A stretch of 64,000 nucleotides of DNA, taken from positions 206,702-270,701 of the forward strand of contig NZ_NMUL01000010.1 of assembly GCF_002234595.1 (NCBI RefSeq). The letters are read 5' to 3'. This DNA is from Amycolatopsis vastitatis (GTDB taxonomy: Bacteria > Actinomycetota > Actinomycetes > Mycobacteriales > Pseudonocardiaceae). A model generated the notes under the pieces. That model did no database searches, had not been told where the DNA came from, and saw only the letters and a list, made by a program, of their open reading frames with translations. Positions 1-9,365 of this stretch are shown piece after piece (positions within the stretch are counted from its first letter, which is position 1; every line of letters starts with the position of its first letter). Position numbers and translations under genes: made by a program.

Positions 1-712
1 CCTATGGGCAGAGGTGAGGCAGCGGGAGGGGGAACACCGCGCGACTTGGCAATCAGCTGCCTTTGAGGTCTGTTCTGCCGGAACTCAGCGGGTGGCGGTG
101 CGCCAGTTCCAGGACCAGGACGCCGCCCGGCGCGTCCCTTCCAGCTGTGTCGAGTGATAGCCCAGCGAAGTTGCGACGTGCTTGACGGCCTGCCCCATGC
201 GCAGGCTTCGAATCAGACCGCACGCCGTAGTGCTCCGGCTGGCTGCGGGGGCCGAGGGGCTCGCCATCAGTCGCGACGTCGAGGCCGCTACCGTCCTGAA
301 GCGCAATCGCACGTTCGACCGGCCCTGCTGCAGGCGCTGGCCGCCGCATCAGCTAACGGGCGTCCGGGTGTCGTCGCTCAGACGGCCAGCTCAGACAGCA
401 CTTCGGCGGAGTAGCCGGAAAGTGTGAACGTAGACGCCGAGTTGCCGGAGGGGCACGGTGTGAGGATCGGCGGCCTCGCGCGCTGCGTCGACGCGGCCTC
501 AGGTTTTCCTCCGGGGTGTCTTCAAGTGGCGCGTTCGGGATCGATGCGATAACCGGTGGACCGGCACGTGCGACCCACCTAGCCTTCCGTCGAACCGTAT
601 GGCCTTCCGTCCGAAGAGGTGCATTTCATGAATGTCCGGGTAGCCCGGCCGTCGACGGCCGACTCAGCGCTGACCACTGTGAACGACCCTTTGGACGTAA
701 GGAATCCCCGAA
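1..712. other. No supported gene at left edge
   Basis: Both strands carry only short reading frames with arginine/proline-rich, low-complexity translations typical of out-of-frame high-GC DNA. None has a convincing ribosome-binding site or a family signature. It may hold decayed sequence and, near its right end, the promoter of the methyltransferase gene. Confidence 0.5.
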
Positions 713-1459
713 GTGGATCTACCCCGTAGCTTCACCATCCGCGAGAGCGGCCACCGCATCCACAACCCGCTCACCAGCCGGAAACTGGCCGTCCTGGGCG
801 AGGCGCTGAACCCACCACCCGGCACTCGGGTGCTCGACCTGGCCTGTGGCTCGGGCGAGCTGCTGTGCACCTGGGCCCGCGATCACCGCATCACCGGAAC
901 CGGCGTCGACATCAGCACCGTGTTCCTGGCCAAGGCCCGGGCACGAGCGATCGAACTGGAGGTCGCCGAACAGGTCACTTTCACCCATGGTGACGCGTCG
1001 GACCACGTCGCCGACGAACCGGTCGACATCGGGGCGTGTGTTGGTGCGACCTGGATCGGAGGTGGTGTTGCCGGCACCGTGGACCTGCTCCGACGCAGCC
1101 TGCGCCCCGGCGGCGTGATGCTGATCGGCGAACCGTACTGGCGCAGGGAACCCCCGGACCAGGCGACCGTCGAAGGCTGTCACGCCACCAGCGAAGACGA
1201 CTTTCGCGTGCTCCCGGAACTGCTGGAACAGTTCGGGGAGCTGGGTTGTGACGTCGTGGAGATGGTCTTGGCCGACGAGGACAGCTGGGACCGCTACGTC
1301 GCGGCTCAATGGCTCAACACGCGCCGCTGGCTGGACGCACACCCTGACGACGAGCTGGCCGGGCAGCTGCGCGCGGAACTCACCGCCGCGCCGGTACGCC
1401 ACGTCCGGTACCAACGCGAGTACCTCGGCTGGGGCGTCTTCGCTCTGATGAACCGCTGA
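713..1459 (+). CDS. SAM-dependent methyltransferase, class I
   Basis: A 248-residue cytoplasmic class I methyltransferase that should transfer a methyl group from S-adenosylmethionine to an unknown small molecule. Motif I is VLDLACGSGEL (residues 40-50), followed by the acidic GTGVDIS strand (61-67), which binds the ribose, and a GDASD segment near 93. LRPGGVMLIGEPYW matches the later strand of the fold. The start is GTG, chosen because AAGGA lies about nine bases upstream. A strong terminator follows at 1471. The neighbours do not reveal the substrate. The family assignment is secure; the reaction is not. Confidence 0.85.
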   Translation: MDLPRSFTIRESGHRIHNPLTSRKLAVLGEALNPPPGTRVLDLACGSGELLCTWARDHRITGTGVDISTVFLAKARARAIELEVAEQVTFTHGDASDHVADEPVDIGACVGATWIGGGVAGTVDLLRRSLRPGGVMLIGEPYWRREPPDQATVEGCHATSEDDFRVLPELLEQFGELGCDVVEMVLADEDSWDRYVAAQWLNTRRWLDAHPDDELAGQLRAELTAAPVRHVRYQREYLGWGVFALMNR

Positions 1460-1470
1460 CACCAGCGGCC

Positions 1471-1506
1471 GAGTGAGTCCCGGTGACCCGACACCGGGAC
1501 TCACTC
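1471..1506 (+). terminator. Rho-independent-type hairpin after methyltransferase
   Basis: A perfect 15-bp inverted repeat (1471-1485 with 1492-1506) with a 6-base loop lies 11 bases after the methyltransferase stop. There is no U-run, which is usual in high-GC actinomycetes. It argues that the next gene begins downstream of it. Confidence 0.75.
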
Positions 1507-1653
1507 ACATCGGCATGGCCGGACGTGAGCACGTGGCTGTCTCCTGCGAGCGCGAGAACGTCGGTGAAGTCCTTCAGCCTGATCCGGCCGTCATCGGGCA
1601 GCCGGCGGCACCCGTCTTGGGTAATGGCCCGCTCAATTCAGGGGAGTAGCGTC

Positions 1654-4224
1654 GTGGGGATGACGGGCCGGTGGCCGTTGGTCGGGCGGGACGGGGAAAT
1701 CGCGGCGCTGCATGACGCATTGTCCGGCCTGGCCGCCCGCGCCGTCGTTCTGGCCGGGCCTGCCGGCGTCGGCAAGACCCGGTTGGCCGAGGAGTTCGCG
1801 GAACAGGCCGGGGCGTCCGGCCGGGTGACGTGCTGGGTGACCGGGACGAAAGCGATGGCCTCGATGGCTTTCGGGGCCATCGCGCATCTGTTGCCGGCCT
1901 CCGGCGCGGAGGCGCCGTCGTCGGTGCAGGTCATGCGGACGGCCGTGGACGAGCTGGCCCGGCGAGCCGGCTCGGCGGGACTCGTGTTGTGCGTCGACGA
2001 CGCCCACCTGCTTGACGCTTCCTCGGCGGCGCTGGTCCACACCGTTGCCCGGAACGGCTTCGGGTTTGTGGTGGCGACTGTGCGTACCGGCGAACCGGCG
2101 CCGGATCCGGTGGTGGCGCTGTGGAAGGACGGCCTCGGCCCCCGCGTCGATCTGCCGTCGCTGTCCCGTTCGCAGACGGCGCGTCTGCTGACCGAGGTCC
2201 TCGGCGGGCAGGTGGACACCGCGACCGGGTACCGGCTGTGGCGCAGCACGAGGGGCAACGCGCTGTACCTGAGGGAGCTGGTGTCGGCCGGGGTGGAGCA
2301 GGGACTGCTGGGTGTGCGCGGCGGAGTTTGGTCGTGGACGGGGGCACTGGCGTGCGGCGAACGTCTCGGCGAGCTGATCCGGCAACGAGTCGGCGAAGTC
2401 GACCGCGAACAGCGGGACGTTTTGGAGCTCCTGGCGCTCGCCGAGCCCGTCGGCCCGGCGTTCCTGGGCGGCGATCCGGCGGTGCTGGAAACGCTGGAAC
2501 GCCGGGGCCTGGTCACCGTGACGATGGAGGGGCGCCGCTGCGTCGTGCGGCTGGCGCATCCGCTGTACGGGGAAACATTGCGGGCGGGCATGGGCACGGT
2601 GCGCCGCCGCACGCTGCACACGCGGCTGGCCGACACCCTCGCCGCGTGCGGAGCCCGCCGGCACGACGACGTGCTGCGCCTGGCCAAGTGGCGGCTCGAC
2701 GGCGGTGGCGCGGCCCCCGGCGCGTTGCTGGCGGGCGCGCGGCAGGCCCGTGCGTTGTCCGACCACGGCCTGGCCGAGCGCCTGGCGGCCGCCGCGCTGA
2801 CCGCCGGCGCGGGCCGGGAGGCGGCGATCCAGCTCGCCGACGCGCTGTTCTGGCAGGACAAGTTCGCCGAAGCGGGCCGTGTCCTGGACGAGCTGGTGCC
2901 GGAGGCCGGGCACGCGGGCGGGTGGGAGGCCATCGTCACCGGCTCCTGCCTGTTCTGGGGCCTGGGCGAGGTCGACCGGGCCGACAAGGTGCTTTCCGCC
3001 CATCGGGGTTCCGCCCAGGTCGCGGCGCACTGGGCGTCGTTGCTGATGTTCAACGGACGCGCCGCCGAAGCGCTGGCTTTGGCCGAGCCGATCCTGGCTT
3101 CGGCGGACCACGACGACGTGGCGCGGGCCCGGGCGCTGGTCGCCGCCATCCCGGCCTGGGCGCTCCTGGGCCGGGCTGACACCGCAGTCGCCGCGGCCGG
3201 GGAAGGCTTGGCGATGGCGGCTCAGGTGGCCGATGACGAACCGGTGTTCCGAGGGTACGTGGTGGCGGGACAGGCGACCGCGTACTGGCTGCTCGGCGAT
3301 CTGGACGCGATGGAAGATCTCGTCCGTCCCGCCTACGAAGACGTCGCACGCCGCCCGGACGAGCTCGACGGGTTGTGGGCGTTGCAGCTGGCCCGGGTGA
3401 CCTTGGCCCGGGGGAAACCCCGGAGCGCGCTGCGGCTGTGCCAGGAGGCGGCCACGCGGTTGCGCCGGCACGACGTGGTCAACCAGCTACCGTCCTCCCT
3501 GGCCACGGCGGCGATGGCCCACGCGCTGCTCGGTGAGGCGGAGAAAGCGACGCGCGCCGCCAGTGCCGGGCAGCAGACCCTGCGCCCCGCTGTCCGCGTG
3601 GTGGACACGGAGCTGCTGCTGGCCCGGGCGTGGGCCGCCGCGGCCCGTGGCGAACGGACCTCCGCTCGCCGGCTCGCCATGACCGCAGCCGACCACGCCG
3701 CCGGCCTCGGACACCGGCCGTCTCAGGCGTGGGCCCTGCACGAGGCGCTGCGCTTCGGGCAGCCGGACGTCCCGACGGCGCCGCCGGCCGACGGCCCGCT
3801 GGTGAAGCTTTACGCCGACCACGCAGCGGCCGCCGACGGCCCGTCGCTCGACTCCTGCGCCGAGCGGTTCGCGGCGGCCGGCTTCCTCCTGCTGGCGGCC
3901 GAAACCGCCGCCGAGGCCGCCCTCGCCCACGAACACGACCGGGCCGCCCGCGAGTCCCGGCGGAAAGCGCGGGTGTGGGCAAGCCATTGCGAGGGAGCAT
4001 CGACCGCGCTCCTGCGCACCGTGGCGACGCCGCAGGTCACCGCGATCAGCGAACGGGAGCGAGAAATCGCCGAACTGGTCGCCCGAGGGCTCTCCAACCG
4101 GCAGATTGCCGACCTGCTCGTCATCTCCGTCCGGACAGTCGGCAACCACCTCCACCACATCTACACCAAGCTCGGCATCGACAACCGGACCGAACTGGCC
4201 GCGCTACTGCGCGCCGTCCGCTGA
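1654..4224 (+). CDS. LAL-family LuxR-type transcriptional regulator with AAA ATPase
   Basis: A large ATP-binding LuxR regulator of about 856 residues. The N-terminal ATPase has a Walker A motif GPAGVGKT (residues 35-42) and a Walker B strand LVLCVDDAHLLD. A long helical TPR-like middle follows. The C-terminal LuxR helix-turn-helix begins ISEREREIAELV near residue 798 and contains GLSNRQIADLLVISVRTVGNHL. The frame stays open upstream to 1483, but that stretch overlaps the preceding terminator and encodes an unlikely tail. GGGGAG at 1641 sits 7 bases before GTG 1654 (ATG 1660 is the alternative). Proteins of this type activate nearby pathways; no target is obvious here. Confidence 0.88.
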   Translation: MGMTGRWPLVGRDGEIAALHDALSGLAARAVVLAGPAGVGKTRLAEEFAEQAGASGRVTCWVTGTKAMASMAFGAIAHLLPASGAEAPSSVQVMRTAVDELARRAGSAGLVLCVDDAHLLDASSAALVHTVARNGFGFVVATVRTGEPAPDPVVALWKDGLGPRVDLPSLSRSQTARLLTEVLGGQVDTATGYRLWRSTRGNALYLRELVSAGVEQGLLGVRGGVWSWTGALACGERLGELIRQRVGEVDREQRDVLELLALAEPVGPAFLGGDPAVLETLERRGLVTVTMEGRRCVVRLAHPLYGETLRAGMGTVRRRTLHTRLADTLAACGARRHDDVLRLAKWRLDGGGAAPGALLAGARQARALSDHGLAERLAAAALTAGAGREAAIQLADALFWQDKFAEAGRVLDELVPEAGHAGGWEAIVTGSCLFWGLGEVDRADKVLSAHRGSAQVAAHWASLLMFNGRAAEALALAEPILASADHDDVARARALVAAIPAWALLGRADTAVAAAGEGLAMAAQVADDEPVFRGYVVAGQATAYWLLGDLDAMEDLVRPAYEDVARRPDELDGLWALQLARVTLARGKPRSALRLCQEAATRLRRHDVVNQLPSSLATAAMAHALLGEAEKATRAASAGQQTLRPAVRVVDTELLLARAWAAAARGERTSARRLAMTAADHAAGLGHRPSQAWALHEALRFGQPDVPTAPPADGPLVKLYADHAAAADGPSLDSCAERFAAAGFLLLAAETAAEAALAHEHDRAARESRRKARVWASHCEGASTALLRTVATPQVTAISEREREIAELVARGLSNRQIADLLVISVRTVGNHLHHIYTKLGIDNRTELAALLRAVR

Positions 4225-4228
4225 GGCG

Positions 4229-4257
4229 CCGGCCGGCGAGGCACCCTCGCCGGCCGG
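4229..4257. terminator. Bidirectional hairpin between convergent genes
   Basis: A 13-bp perfect inverted repeat (4229-4241 with 4245-4257) with a 3-base loop separates the LAL regulator from the convergent secreted-protein gene. It probably terminates both. Confidence 0.7.
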
Positions 4258-4269
4258 GCTTCCCGCTGG

Positions 4270-4779
4270 TCAGGCGAGCAGCTCGAACACGTCGCAGCCG
4301 AAGAACATCCACTTCTGGTTGCTGGAGTTGTTCAGGATCCAGTACTGCCATGTCGCAGCGTCGTAGTCCACGGCGACTTGGAACGACACGGTGGCGGCAC
4401 CCCGCGCCTGGGTGCTGGTCCGGCTGATCGTGCCGTCCCGGTCGGTCAACCGGTAGTCCGTCGTGCCGGGAGCCCCGTCGCCCTGCACCTGGCAGTCCAA
4501 CCGGTAGCGGTGGGCATTGCCGTCCGGAATCCGGATGAACGTTTCGACGATCCCTTTGGCGCTCGGCGGAATGACTTCGGGGTCGAACAGCGCTCCCTGG
4601 ACGCCGATTACGTACACGCCCACCATGGAGAGCTGCAGGTCGGCGTTGATCCAGTTCGTGACGCTGATCCGGCCGAGATTCCGCTCGGCAGGCTGCGCCT
4701 GCGCGCTGGCCCCTTGGCCACTGAGAACACCGACGACGAGCAGCGCCGAAAGGGCGCCGCCGAGCCGCTTCACATTCAT
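4270..4779 (-). CDS. Secreted hypothetical protein
   Basis: A 169-residue protein with a classical Sec signal peptide: basic MNVKR, a hydrophobic stretch ending LLVVGVLSGQGASAQAQ, and cleavage near residue 29. The mature part is about 140 residues, has two cysteines (CQVQGDG and FGCDVFE) and looks beta-rich. I do not recognise the family. An in-frame ATG lies 54 bases upstream, but AGAAGG about 6 bases before the chosen ATG fixes the start. The next gene upstream on this strand also encodes a small secreted protein, separated by a terminator, so they are likely separate units. Confidence 0.75.
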   Translation of the reverse strand: MNVKRLGGALSALLVVGVLSGQGASAQAQPAERNLGRISVTNWINADLQLSMVGVYVIGVQGALFDPEVIPPSAKGIVETFIRIPDGNAHRYRLDCQVQGDGAPGTTDYRLTDRDGTISRTSTQARGAATVSFQVAVDYDAATWQYWILNNSSNQKWMFFGCDVFELLA

Positions 4780-4888
4780 GAGGAACCTTCTTTCGCTCGA
4801 GGTCGCCTCATCGTGAACGGACGCGTGGCGCACGTCATGAGTCGGTGGCTACTCATTGTCGATCCGCGGCCCGGAGGCGTAAAGCCAG

Positions 4889-4923
4889 ACAGCGCGCCAC
4901 CAGCCGGACTGGTGGCGCGCTGT
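4889..4923 (-). terminator. Hairpin after small secreted protein gene
   Basis: A perfect 15-bp inverted repeat (4889-4903 with 4909-4923) with a 5-base loop lies 45 bases beyond the stop of the minus-strand gene at 4969-5331. Confidence 0.75.
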
Positions 4924-4968
4924 TCCCCCTCGTTCCTCCCCGGACGAGACCGGCCGCTCCCGGGGTGG

Positions 4969-5331
4969 TCAGTAGATGATGTCGATCTGGGTGGCGCGGA
5001 CGGATTCGGGAACCGGGCACTGCACGTCGGTGCGGCCGTTGCCGTAGAACCAGGATGAGTACCGCGTGTCGCCCCAGGTGCACGACACGTGGAGCCGCCA
5101 GTGGCTGGAGCCGCTCACTCCGGTGCACGAGCCCCAGGCCCAGTTGGTGGTGCCCGAGTCGATGCCGCTGTAGCAGGGGCCGGCGCTCGCCGAAGCGGTG
5201 CCCGCGCCCGCGAGGCTCACGGCGCCGGCCGCCGCGATCGCGGCCGCGCCTGCCGCCATCCGCCGCGTCAGGCGGGCGCGCCCGCCTTGCCGGTCGAATT
5301 TCCGCGGTGAGGAGCTCTGTGCAGTGTTCAT
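4969..5331 (-). CDS. Small secreted protein, possibly Tat-exported
   Basis: A 120-residue precursor. The N-terminus has an RLTRRMAAG twin-arginine-like stretch followed by an alanine-rich hydrophobic segment and an A-S-A cleavage region near residue 50. The mature part is about 70 residues, aromatic-rich (NWAWGS, SSWFYGNG), with four cysteines probably forming two disulfides. The family is unknown; extracellular inhibitor or adhesion roles would fit the size but are speculation. AGGAG lies 6 bases before the chosen ATG. The longer in-frame extension upstream has no signal or RBS. It is divergent from the XRE regulator at 5523. Confidence 0.75.
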   Translation of the reverse strand: MNTAQSSSPRKFDRQGGRARLTRRMAAGAAAIAAAGAVSLAGAGTASASAGPCYSGIDSGTTNWAWGSCTGVSGSSHWRLHVSCTWGDTRYSSWFYGNGRTDVQCPVPESVRATQIDIIY

Positions 5332-5522
5332 TCCGCACTCCTGCAGTGATTCCGGGCCGGATAGCCGTGGGATGGTGTTGCCGACGTTAGGTGCCGGATG
5401 TGCTCGCTCCGGGTGCTGGTGCACGCCGGTCTTTTCGTGCACGGGACGGCCGGTTGACGTGAGCGTCGAGTCGACTGAATGGTTGATTGCGGCACGGGTG
5501 TGCGGGGCGCATCGTTCACGGG

Positions 5523-7010
5523 ATGGGAAAACGGGGTGCTCGGCGACTGGCCTGGTTGTTGCGGACAAACAGGATGCTGGGCGCTGATCCGGAGTTCCGT
5601 TCCGCCCACCGGTTCGCCGACGCTTTTCGCACGGACTCGGCGAAAGCCCTGGCGCCGTCGCAGATCAGCCGGTGGGAGAATGCCCACACCGCCGTCGACG
5701 AGGCGGCGGTGGCGCGGTACGAGACGCTCTTGCAGCTGCCTCGGTACCATTTGACCGCTGTTCACGAGGCAAGCAGCCGGTTCTTCGGGCACACACCCGT
5801 GCGGCGGTCTCCGTCCACCGACGGGCCGCGGGATTTGCACGACCTGCTCGACCGCGCGTGCGGTGCGGCGATGACCGGTCCTGACTGGCGCCGGCTGACC
5901 CGGTTGATCAGCGACCGGCCGGGTTTGGTGCTGCACCCCCTCCACCTGTGGGAAACGATCGCTCACCATCTGCTCACCGAGCTGGCCGTGGCCGAGGGTG
6001 ACGCGTGGCTGGTCCGGCAGGAAGCGATGAGTGTGCTGCTCGAGCATCCGGCCGGCACCGACCCGGCCACCGCGGTCTGCATCGCCATGGCGGACGCCCG
6101 GGACAGCCCCGTCGTCATCGACCCGATTTCCCTGCTGGACAACAGCCGGTCGCCCACTGCCGCCCGCTACGTGATCGAGCAGGTCCGGCAGCCCCGGAGC
6201 TGGCCCGCGTGGGAAGGAGCGCTGCTGGCGGCGGCCGCCAAGGCTCGACGCGGTCATTTCACGCCCGCGCAGCTGGCCGACCTGGCCGCCGCGACGTCGG
6301 ACCCGGCCGCGGCTTCGGCGCACCCCACGATCGCACCGCTGGTCGAAGACGTACGAGCTGTCCTCGCTCATGACGTGCGGCGACCGGTAGCCCCCGAAAA
6401 GGCGGCGGTGTGCCGGCGGCTGGGTCTGACCGCTCAGGCCGGTGCCGCGGCGGACGTCCACGAAGAAGACACCCTCTTCGCGGAGCTGATCCGGGAGTCG
6501 CTGTTCGATCACAACCCGGATCGTCGCCTCTACACCGGGTTTCTCATCGCGGCGACGCCCTACCGCCAGCCTCTGGCCAAGGCCATAGCCGACGAGCTGA
6601 GCCGCAGCCGCGGCCAGGATCGTGCGCTCTTCGTGGAACGGGGTTTGCGCCTGGTGTCGCGGCTTCGAGCACCGCAGCACCGCGTCTTCGTCCGCAGCCT
6701 GTTGCTGGACGCGACGTTGTCACCCCGAGCCCGCCATGCCGCGGCGTGGGCCTCGGTCCACAGCACTGGCCGGCTCGACGAGCCGACCTGGCGGTCGATC
6801 GTCGAGTGCCAGCTGAACCTGTGCACCGCACGTCCGTCACCCCTGGACGAGGACATCGTGCGCGGACTCGTGTACTCGATCGGCACGGACAGCCACCACC
6901 GTCTTCTCCGCCACCTGTGCACGGACGCCCGGCTGAGCACCAGCGCACGACGGCTCGCGGGGTGGTGGGATGAACACCCGCGTCCCCTGACCGACCCACC
7001 GTCACAATGA
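5523..7010 (+). CDS. XRE-type helix-turn-helix regulator
   Basis: About 495 residues. The N-terminal 80 residues resemble a Cro/CI HTH: the segment SQISRWENAHTAVDEAAV matches the recognition helix and following turn, and YETLLQLPRYHLTAV continues the helical bundle. The remaining roughly 400 residues are helical and unrecognised, as is common in actinomycete regulators that sense through a C-terminal domain. An ATG at 5487 is also in frame; MGKRGARRLAW is preferred because it begins at the domain edge, though no strong RBS is visible. It may control the divergent secreted-protein gene. Confidence 0.7.
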   Translation: MGKRGARRLAWLLRTNRMLGADPEFRSAHRFADAFRTDSAKALAPSQISRWENAHTAVDEAAVARYETLLQLPRYHLTAVHEASSRFFGHTPVRRSPSTDGPRDLHDLLDRACGAAMTGPDWRRLTRLISDRPGLVLHPLHLWETIAHHLLTELAVAEGDAWLVRQEAMSVLLEHPAGTDPATAVCIAMADARDSPVVIDPISLLDNSRSPTAARYVIEQVRQPRSWPAWEGALLAAAAKARRGHFTPAQLADLAAATSDPAAASAHPTIAPLVEDVRAVLAHDVRRPVAPEKAAVCRRLGLTAQAGAAADVHEEDTLFAELIRESLFDHNPDRRLYTGFLIAATPYRQPLAKAIADELSRSRGQDRALFVERGLRLVSRLRAPQHRVFVRSLLLDATLSPRARHAAAWASVHSTGRLDEPTWRSIVECQLNLCTARPSPLDEDIVRGLVYSIGTDSHHRLLRHLCTDARLSTSARRLAGWWDEHPRPLTDPPSQ

Positions 7011-7087
7011 CGGGTGGTGCCCGTGACCGTGGTCTCAGCTGACGGGGTTGTCCGGGCAGGCTTGGGGTCGGCAGGGCTGCCTGCGCC

Positions 7088-7642
7088 TCATGCCGCTCGG
7101 TCCGTCAGGATCGCGCTCATCACCACCTCGAAGAGGTGCTCGGCGCGCGTCTCGAGCCCGGGTTGGTCGCCGAGCCAGGCGAGCGAGGAGGCCAGGGCGA
7201 ACAGGTCGGCGCCGTCGAGGTCGGCGCGCGCCACGTCCGCGGCCTGGGCGCGGGTGAGGAGCCGGGTGCCGGCCGCGCGCATGGTGACGCAGGAGTTGTG
7301 GAGCGCGGATTGGGGATCCTCGATCGCCCTGATCATCGACGTCACCACGCCGCGGTAGTTCGTGGTGCACGCGACGAAGTCGCGCAGCCACAACATCAGC
7401 GCGTCCCCGGGTGAGCTCGTGGTCTCGACCTCGGCTGCCCGTGTGGTCAGCTCGTCGAAGCTCGTGCGGAGCAGGGCCTCGAGCAGCGACTCCCGCGTCG
7501 GGAAATGACGCAGCAGCGTCGCCAGCCCGACCCCGGCCTGGCGGGCGATGTCGCGCATCGACGCCTCGGCGCCCTGTTCGGTGATGACGGCGCCGGCGAC
7601 GTCCAGCAGACGGTCGTGGTTGGCCCGGGCATCCGCCCTCAT
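7088..7642 (-). CDS. TetR-family repressor
   Basis: A 184-residue TetR regulator. The N-terminal HTH spans about residues 10-55 and includes SMRDIARQAGVGLATLLRHFP, typical of the family; the C-terminal helical domain should bind a ligand. The chosen ATG has AGGGAGG at good spacing; a longer start at 7669 would extend into the operator. It is divergent from a quinone oxidoreductase and SnoaL pair, with two palindromes in the gap. It most likely represses itself and that pair. The inducer is unknown. Confidence 0.9.
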   Translation of the reverse strand: MRADARANHDRLLDVAGAVITEQGAEASMRDIARQAGVGLATLLRHFPTRESLLEALLRTSFDELTTRAAEVETTSSPGDALMLWLRDFVACTTNYRGVVTSMIRAIEDPQSALHNSCVTMRAAGTRLLTRAQAADVARADLDGADLFALASSLAWLGDQPGLETRAEHLFEVVMSAILTDRAA

Positions 7643-7661
7643 CTGCCCTCCCTGGAACATC

Positions 7662-7697
7662 CGGATCACTGACCCGTATAGTCGGATCAGTGATCCG
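7662..7697. promoter_or_regulatory. Twin TetR operator
   Basis: Two 15-bp palindromes lie 21 bp apart, two helical turns. The right one, CGGATCAGTGATCCG (7683-7697), is a perfect 7-1-7 palindrome. The left one, CGGATCACTGACCCG (7662-7676), has one mismatch. TATAGT between them could be part of a promoter. They sit exactly between the divergent tetR and oxidoreductase genes. Confidence 0.75.
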
Positions 7698-7755
7698 GAA
7701 AAACGGACCTCTGGTTCACTTAGTTTACCTGGCGACAGAAGCAGGAGAGACAGCT

Positions 7756-8769
7756 ATGCCAGCGAAGACCATGAACGCGATCCGGCTGCACGAGTTCGGC
7801 GGCCCCGAGGTGCTGCGTCACGAGGAGGCACCCGTCCCTGAACCGGCGCCTGGTGAGGTGCTCGTCCGCGTGCACGCGGTCGGCATCAACCCTCCGGACT
7901 GGTACTCGCGTGAAGGGATGCCCGACGTCCCTGCCGAGCTGAAGCCCCCGGTCGAGCTCCCGCTGATCCCGGGAACCGACGTCTCGGGGGTCGTGGAAGC
8001 CGTCGCCGCCGACGTCGCCGGCTTCTCCGTCGGGGACGAAGTGTTCGGTCTCCTGCGCTTCCCCACTTCCCTCCAGGGCAGCGCGTACGCCGAGTACGTC
8101 ACCGCGCCGGCGTCGGACTTCGCCCGCAAGCCGGCTGCCATCGACCACGTGCGGGCCGCCGCCCTGCCCATGTCGGGGTTGACCGCGTGGCAGTTCCTGA
8201 TCGAGCTCGGGCACGACCACCCCTCGCCGTTCCAGGAAGCCCAGCACCGCCCGATCGCACTCGGCAGCGGGACCACGGTCCTCGTCAACGGCGCGGCCGG
8301 TGGCGTGGGTCACCTCGCTCTGCAGCTGGCCAAGTGGAAGGGTGCCCGCGTCATCGCGGTGGCTTCCGGCGCCCACGAGGCGTTCCTGCGCGAGCTCGGT
8401 GCCGACGAGTTCATCGATTACACCCGGGTCCGCCCCGAGGAGGTCGTCCGTGACCTCGACCTCGTCCTCGACACGGTCGGCGGCCCCGGCAGCAGGCGCT
8501 TCCTGCGCACCCTCAAGCGCGGCGGGTCTCTCTACCCGGTGTACTTCGGCGAGTTCGACGACGACGAGAACGCCGAGCTGGGCATCACGGTCACGGCCGC
8601 CCAGGTCCGCTCGAACGGCGCCCAGCTCGCCGAACTCGGCCGCCTGCTCGCGGACGGCACGATCAAGGTGGCGATCGACAGCACCTTCCCGCTCAAGGAC
8701 GCCCAGGCGGCGCACGAGCGAGCTGCCCAGGGGCACCTCCGGGGCAAGATCGTGCTGACGGTCGCATGA
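7756..8769 (+). CDS. Zinc-independent NADP-dependent quinone oxidoreductase (MDR superfamily)
   Basis: A 337-residue medium-chain oxidoreductase. It has the N-terminal GroES-like fold (GEVLVRVHAVGINPPDW, near residue 40) and the nucleotide-binding motif NGAAGGVGHLALQLAKWKGA near residue 180. The zinc-binding cysteines are absent, which points to the quinone oxidoreductase branch that reduces quinones or enones with NADPH. GGAGAG precedes the ATG; an upstream in-frame start would run through the operator. The stop overlaps the next start (ATGA), so the SnoaL gene is translationally coupled. Confidence 0.88.
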   Translation: MPAKTMNAIRLHEFGGPEVLRHEEAPVPEPAPGEVLVRVHAVGINPPDWYSREGMPDVPAELKPPVELPLIPGTDVSGVVEAVAADVAGFSVGDEVFGLLRFPTSLQGSAYAEYVTAPASDFARKPAAIDHVRAAALPMSGLTAWQFLIELGHDHPSPFQEAQHRPIALGSGTTVLVNGAAGGVGHLALQLAKWKGARVIAVASGAHEAFLRELGADEFIDYTRVRPEEVVRDLDLVLDTVGGPGSRRFLRTLKRGGSLYPVYFGEFDDDENAELGITVTAAQVRSNGAQLAELGRLLADGTIKVAIDSTFPLKDAQAAHERAAQGHLRGKIVLTVA

Positions 8770-9248
8770 GCGCGAAGGCCGCCCCCGGCTGGGGAAGCGC
8801 TTCCTTCCCGGCGATCCGTCCGGGCGAGGTGGCACTCGACCCGGCCGGGCAGTTCGCCGTCCACCAGGCGCTGGCTCGCTATGCCTTTGCCCTGGACCAG
8901 CAGGACGCGGAGGCGCTGGCAGCCGTCCTGACCGAGGACGCGACGTGGGCGTTCATGATCGCCGGTGAGAGCGAACTCGGGCCCGTCGCCGGACGCGAAG
9001 CGATCCTGGAGTTCGCGCGAGGCGCGTGGGGTGCGGAGACCGACCAGCGGCGGCACAACCTGGTCAACGTGGTCTTCCGCAGTGCGGACGCCGGCACGGC
9101 GCTGGTGCACGCCTATCTCATGCTGACGTCGAACGCGGGCGGGAACTCGAGCGTGATCGCGACCGGCTTCTACACCTTCCGGCTCGAACACGCCGGAGGC
9201 GAGTGGCGGCTCGCCGAGCTGTTCCTCGGCACGGACAACGCCTGGTAG
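8766..9248 (+). CDS. SnoaL-like / NTF2-fold protein
   Basis: A 160-residue protein of the NTF2-like cone fold. Conserved features are the helix ALARYAFALDQQDAEALAAV, the strand DATWAF, the segment GREAILEFARGAW, and the C-terminal sheet. Relatives include aromatic-ring cyclases, hydratases and small binding proteins. Because it is coupled to a quinone oxidoreductase, it may process the same ligand. A strong terminator closes the unit 50 bases later. Confidence 0.8.
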   Translation: MSAKAAPGWGSASFPAIRPGEVALDPAGQFAVHQALARYAFALDQQDAEALAAVLTEDATWAFMIAGESELGPVAGREAILEFARGAWGAETDQRRHNLVNVVFRSADAGTALVHAYLMLTSNAGGNSSVIATGFYTFRLEHAGGEWRLAELFLGTDNAW

Positions 9249-9297
9249 CGATCGGCGACGCAGATCGAAGGAGAATGCTGATCGGGATACTCCTCCG

Positions 9298-9332
9298 GGA
9301 CCGGCCCGCGAGTCCGTCTCGCGGGCCGGTCC
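9298..9332 (+). terminator. Hairpin closing the oxidoreductase-SnoaL operon
   Basis: A perfect 15-bp stem (9298-9312 with 9318-9332) with loop TCCGT. It also lies just beyond the end of the convergent EamA gene and may serve both directions. Confidence 0.8.
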
Positions 9333-9365
9333 GGTGGGGGATGTCGGTCCGAACCTGCGGATGTC

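Noticed and set aside
85..312. A minus-strand frame with a weak AraC-like helix
   Set aside because: One short similarity (QAVKHVATSLGYHS) without the rest of the domain or an RBS.
1483..1653. In-frame upstream extension of the LAL regulator
   Set aside because: It starts inside the methyltransferase terminator and lacks an RBS; GTG 1654 follows GGGGAG.
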